Shown here: in pieces, positions 42,530 to 42,609 of the stretch | How the letters are laid out: each line of letters opens with the position of its first letter | Numbering within the stretch: the stretch's first letter is position 1 | Source: JAUICS01 sp964384335 | Lineage (GTDB): Bacteria; Pseudomonadota; Alphaproteobacteria; Micavibrionales; Micavibrionaceae | Direction of reading: 5' to 3' | NCBI GenBank assembly: GCA_964384335.1 | Contig: CAYLKN010000018.1 | Span: 1-42,609, forward strand | DNA length: 42,609 nt | Translations under genes and position numbers: made by a program | Notes under the pieces: model-generated | What the model was told of the DNA's origin: nothing | Seen by the model: the letters and a program-made list of their open reading frames with translations, nothing else | The model's database searches: none

Positions 42530-42557
42530 GGGGACACAATAAACTTATTGTGTCCCC
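42530..42557. repeat. Perfect inverted repeat upstream of the metal cassette
   Basis: GGGGACACAATAA and TTATTGTGTCCCC are exact reverse complements separated by two bases, 27 nt upstream of the Cys/His-rich gene's ATG. It could terminate an upstream minus-strand gene beyond the window, act as an operator, or be a mobile palindromic repeat. The flank toward the right edge is GC-rich and has no convincing gene. Confidence 0.7.
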
Positions 42558-42609
42558 TTTGCATGTTGCTCCTTACCGCTCCCCCGGCGGGAAGTTATCG
42601 TTGGCCGGG

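Noticed and set aside
1..42609. CRISPR arrays, prophage genes or toxin-antitoxin pairs
   Set aside because: No regularly spaced repeats, phage structural genes or recognisable toxin-antitoxin pairs were seen on either strand.

Overview
The window reads as a draft-assembly contig from an alphaproteobacterium of moderate GC. The lineage call rests on gene content: a ChpT-type phosphotransferase and a CckA-type hybrid kinase (both alphaproteobacterial cell-cycle proteins), a DUF2244 membrane gene divergent from nth, and a dnaK-dnaJ-dapB chaperone/lysine block. A run of 100 N at 36168-36267 is a scaffold gap that cuts cckA and an acetyltransferase gene. I cannot name genus or species from sequence alone.

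Left part (1-11.6 kb): a tRNA-Trp gene, then dapB, dnaJ, a small extra J-domain gene and dnaK on the minus strand, followed by DUF2244/nth as a divergent pair. A palindromic element abuts the nth stop codon. Next come an ATP-grasp ligase with a class-I amidotransferase-fold (peptidase C26) hydrolase, a convergent ABC exporter, an O6-alkylguanine-DNA alkyltransferase, and a cold-shock protein with a long AT-rich leader.

Middle (11.6-23 kb): a GH15 glucoamylase/trehalase-like enzyme and a DUF1028 protein. These are followed by the most unusual block, a minus-strand six-gene operon for a type IV pilus or type II secretion-like machine. In transcription order it encodes a single-domain response regulator, a lipoprotein secretin with a long polar tail, a secreted protein with three ASH/HYDIN-like repeats and a possible PilP/GspC-like C-terminal module, a PilB/GspE ATPase, a GspF-type platform protein, and a bitopic membrane protein. 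It ends at a hairpin terminator. A prepilin peptidase gene diverges from it. No pilin gene is visible.

Right of centre (23-36 kb): galU and a phosphoglucomutase/phosphomannomutase supply sugar nucleotides. Then chpT, a complete cheA-cheW-cheY-cheB-cheR operon, purH and cckA follow on the plus strand. The cell-cycle phosphorelay partners ChpT and CckA therefore bracket the chemotaxis operon.

Right end (36-42.6 kb): a GNAT acetyltransferase (partial), a GcvT/DmdA-family tetrahydrofolate-dependent enzyme and an NAD-dependent formate dehydrogenase very like the Pseudomonas sp. 101 enzyme. Together the last two suggest methyl-group removal and C1 oxidation. A minus-strand metal/thiol cassette closes the window: a Cys/His-rich exported protein, an outer-membrane-like protein, a MerP-like periplasmic HMA protein, a MerT-like membrane protein and a glutaredoxin-MauE/DoxX fusion.
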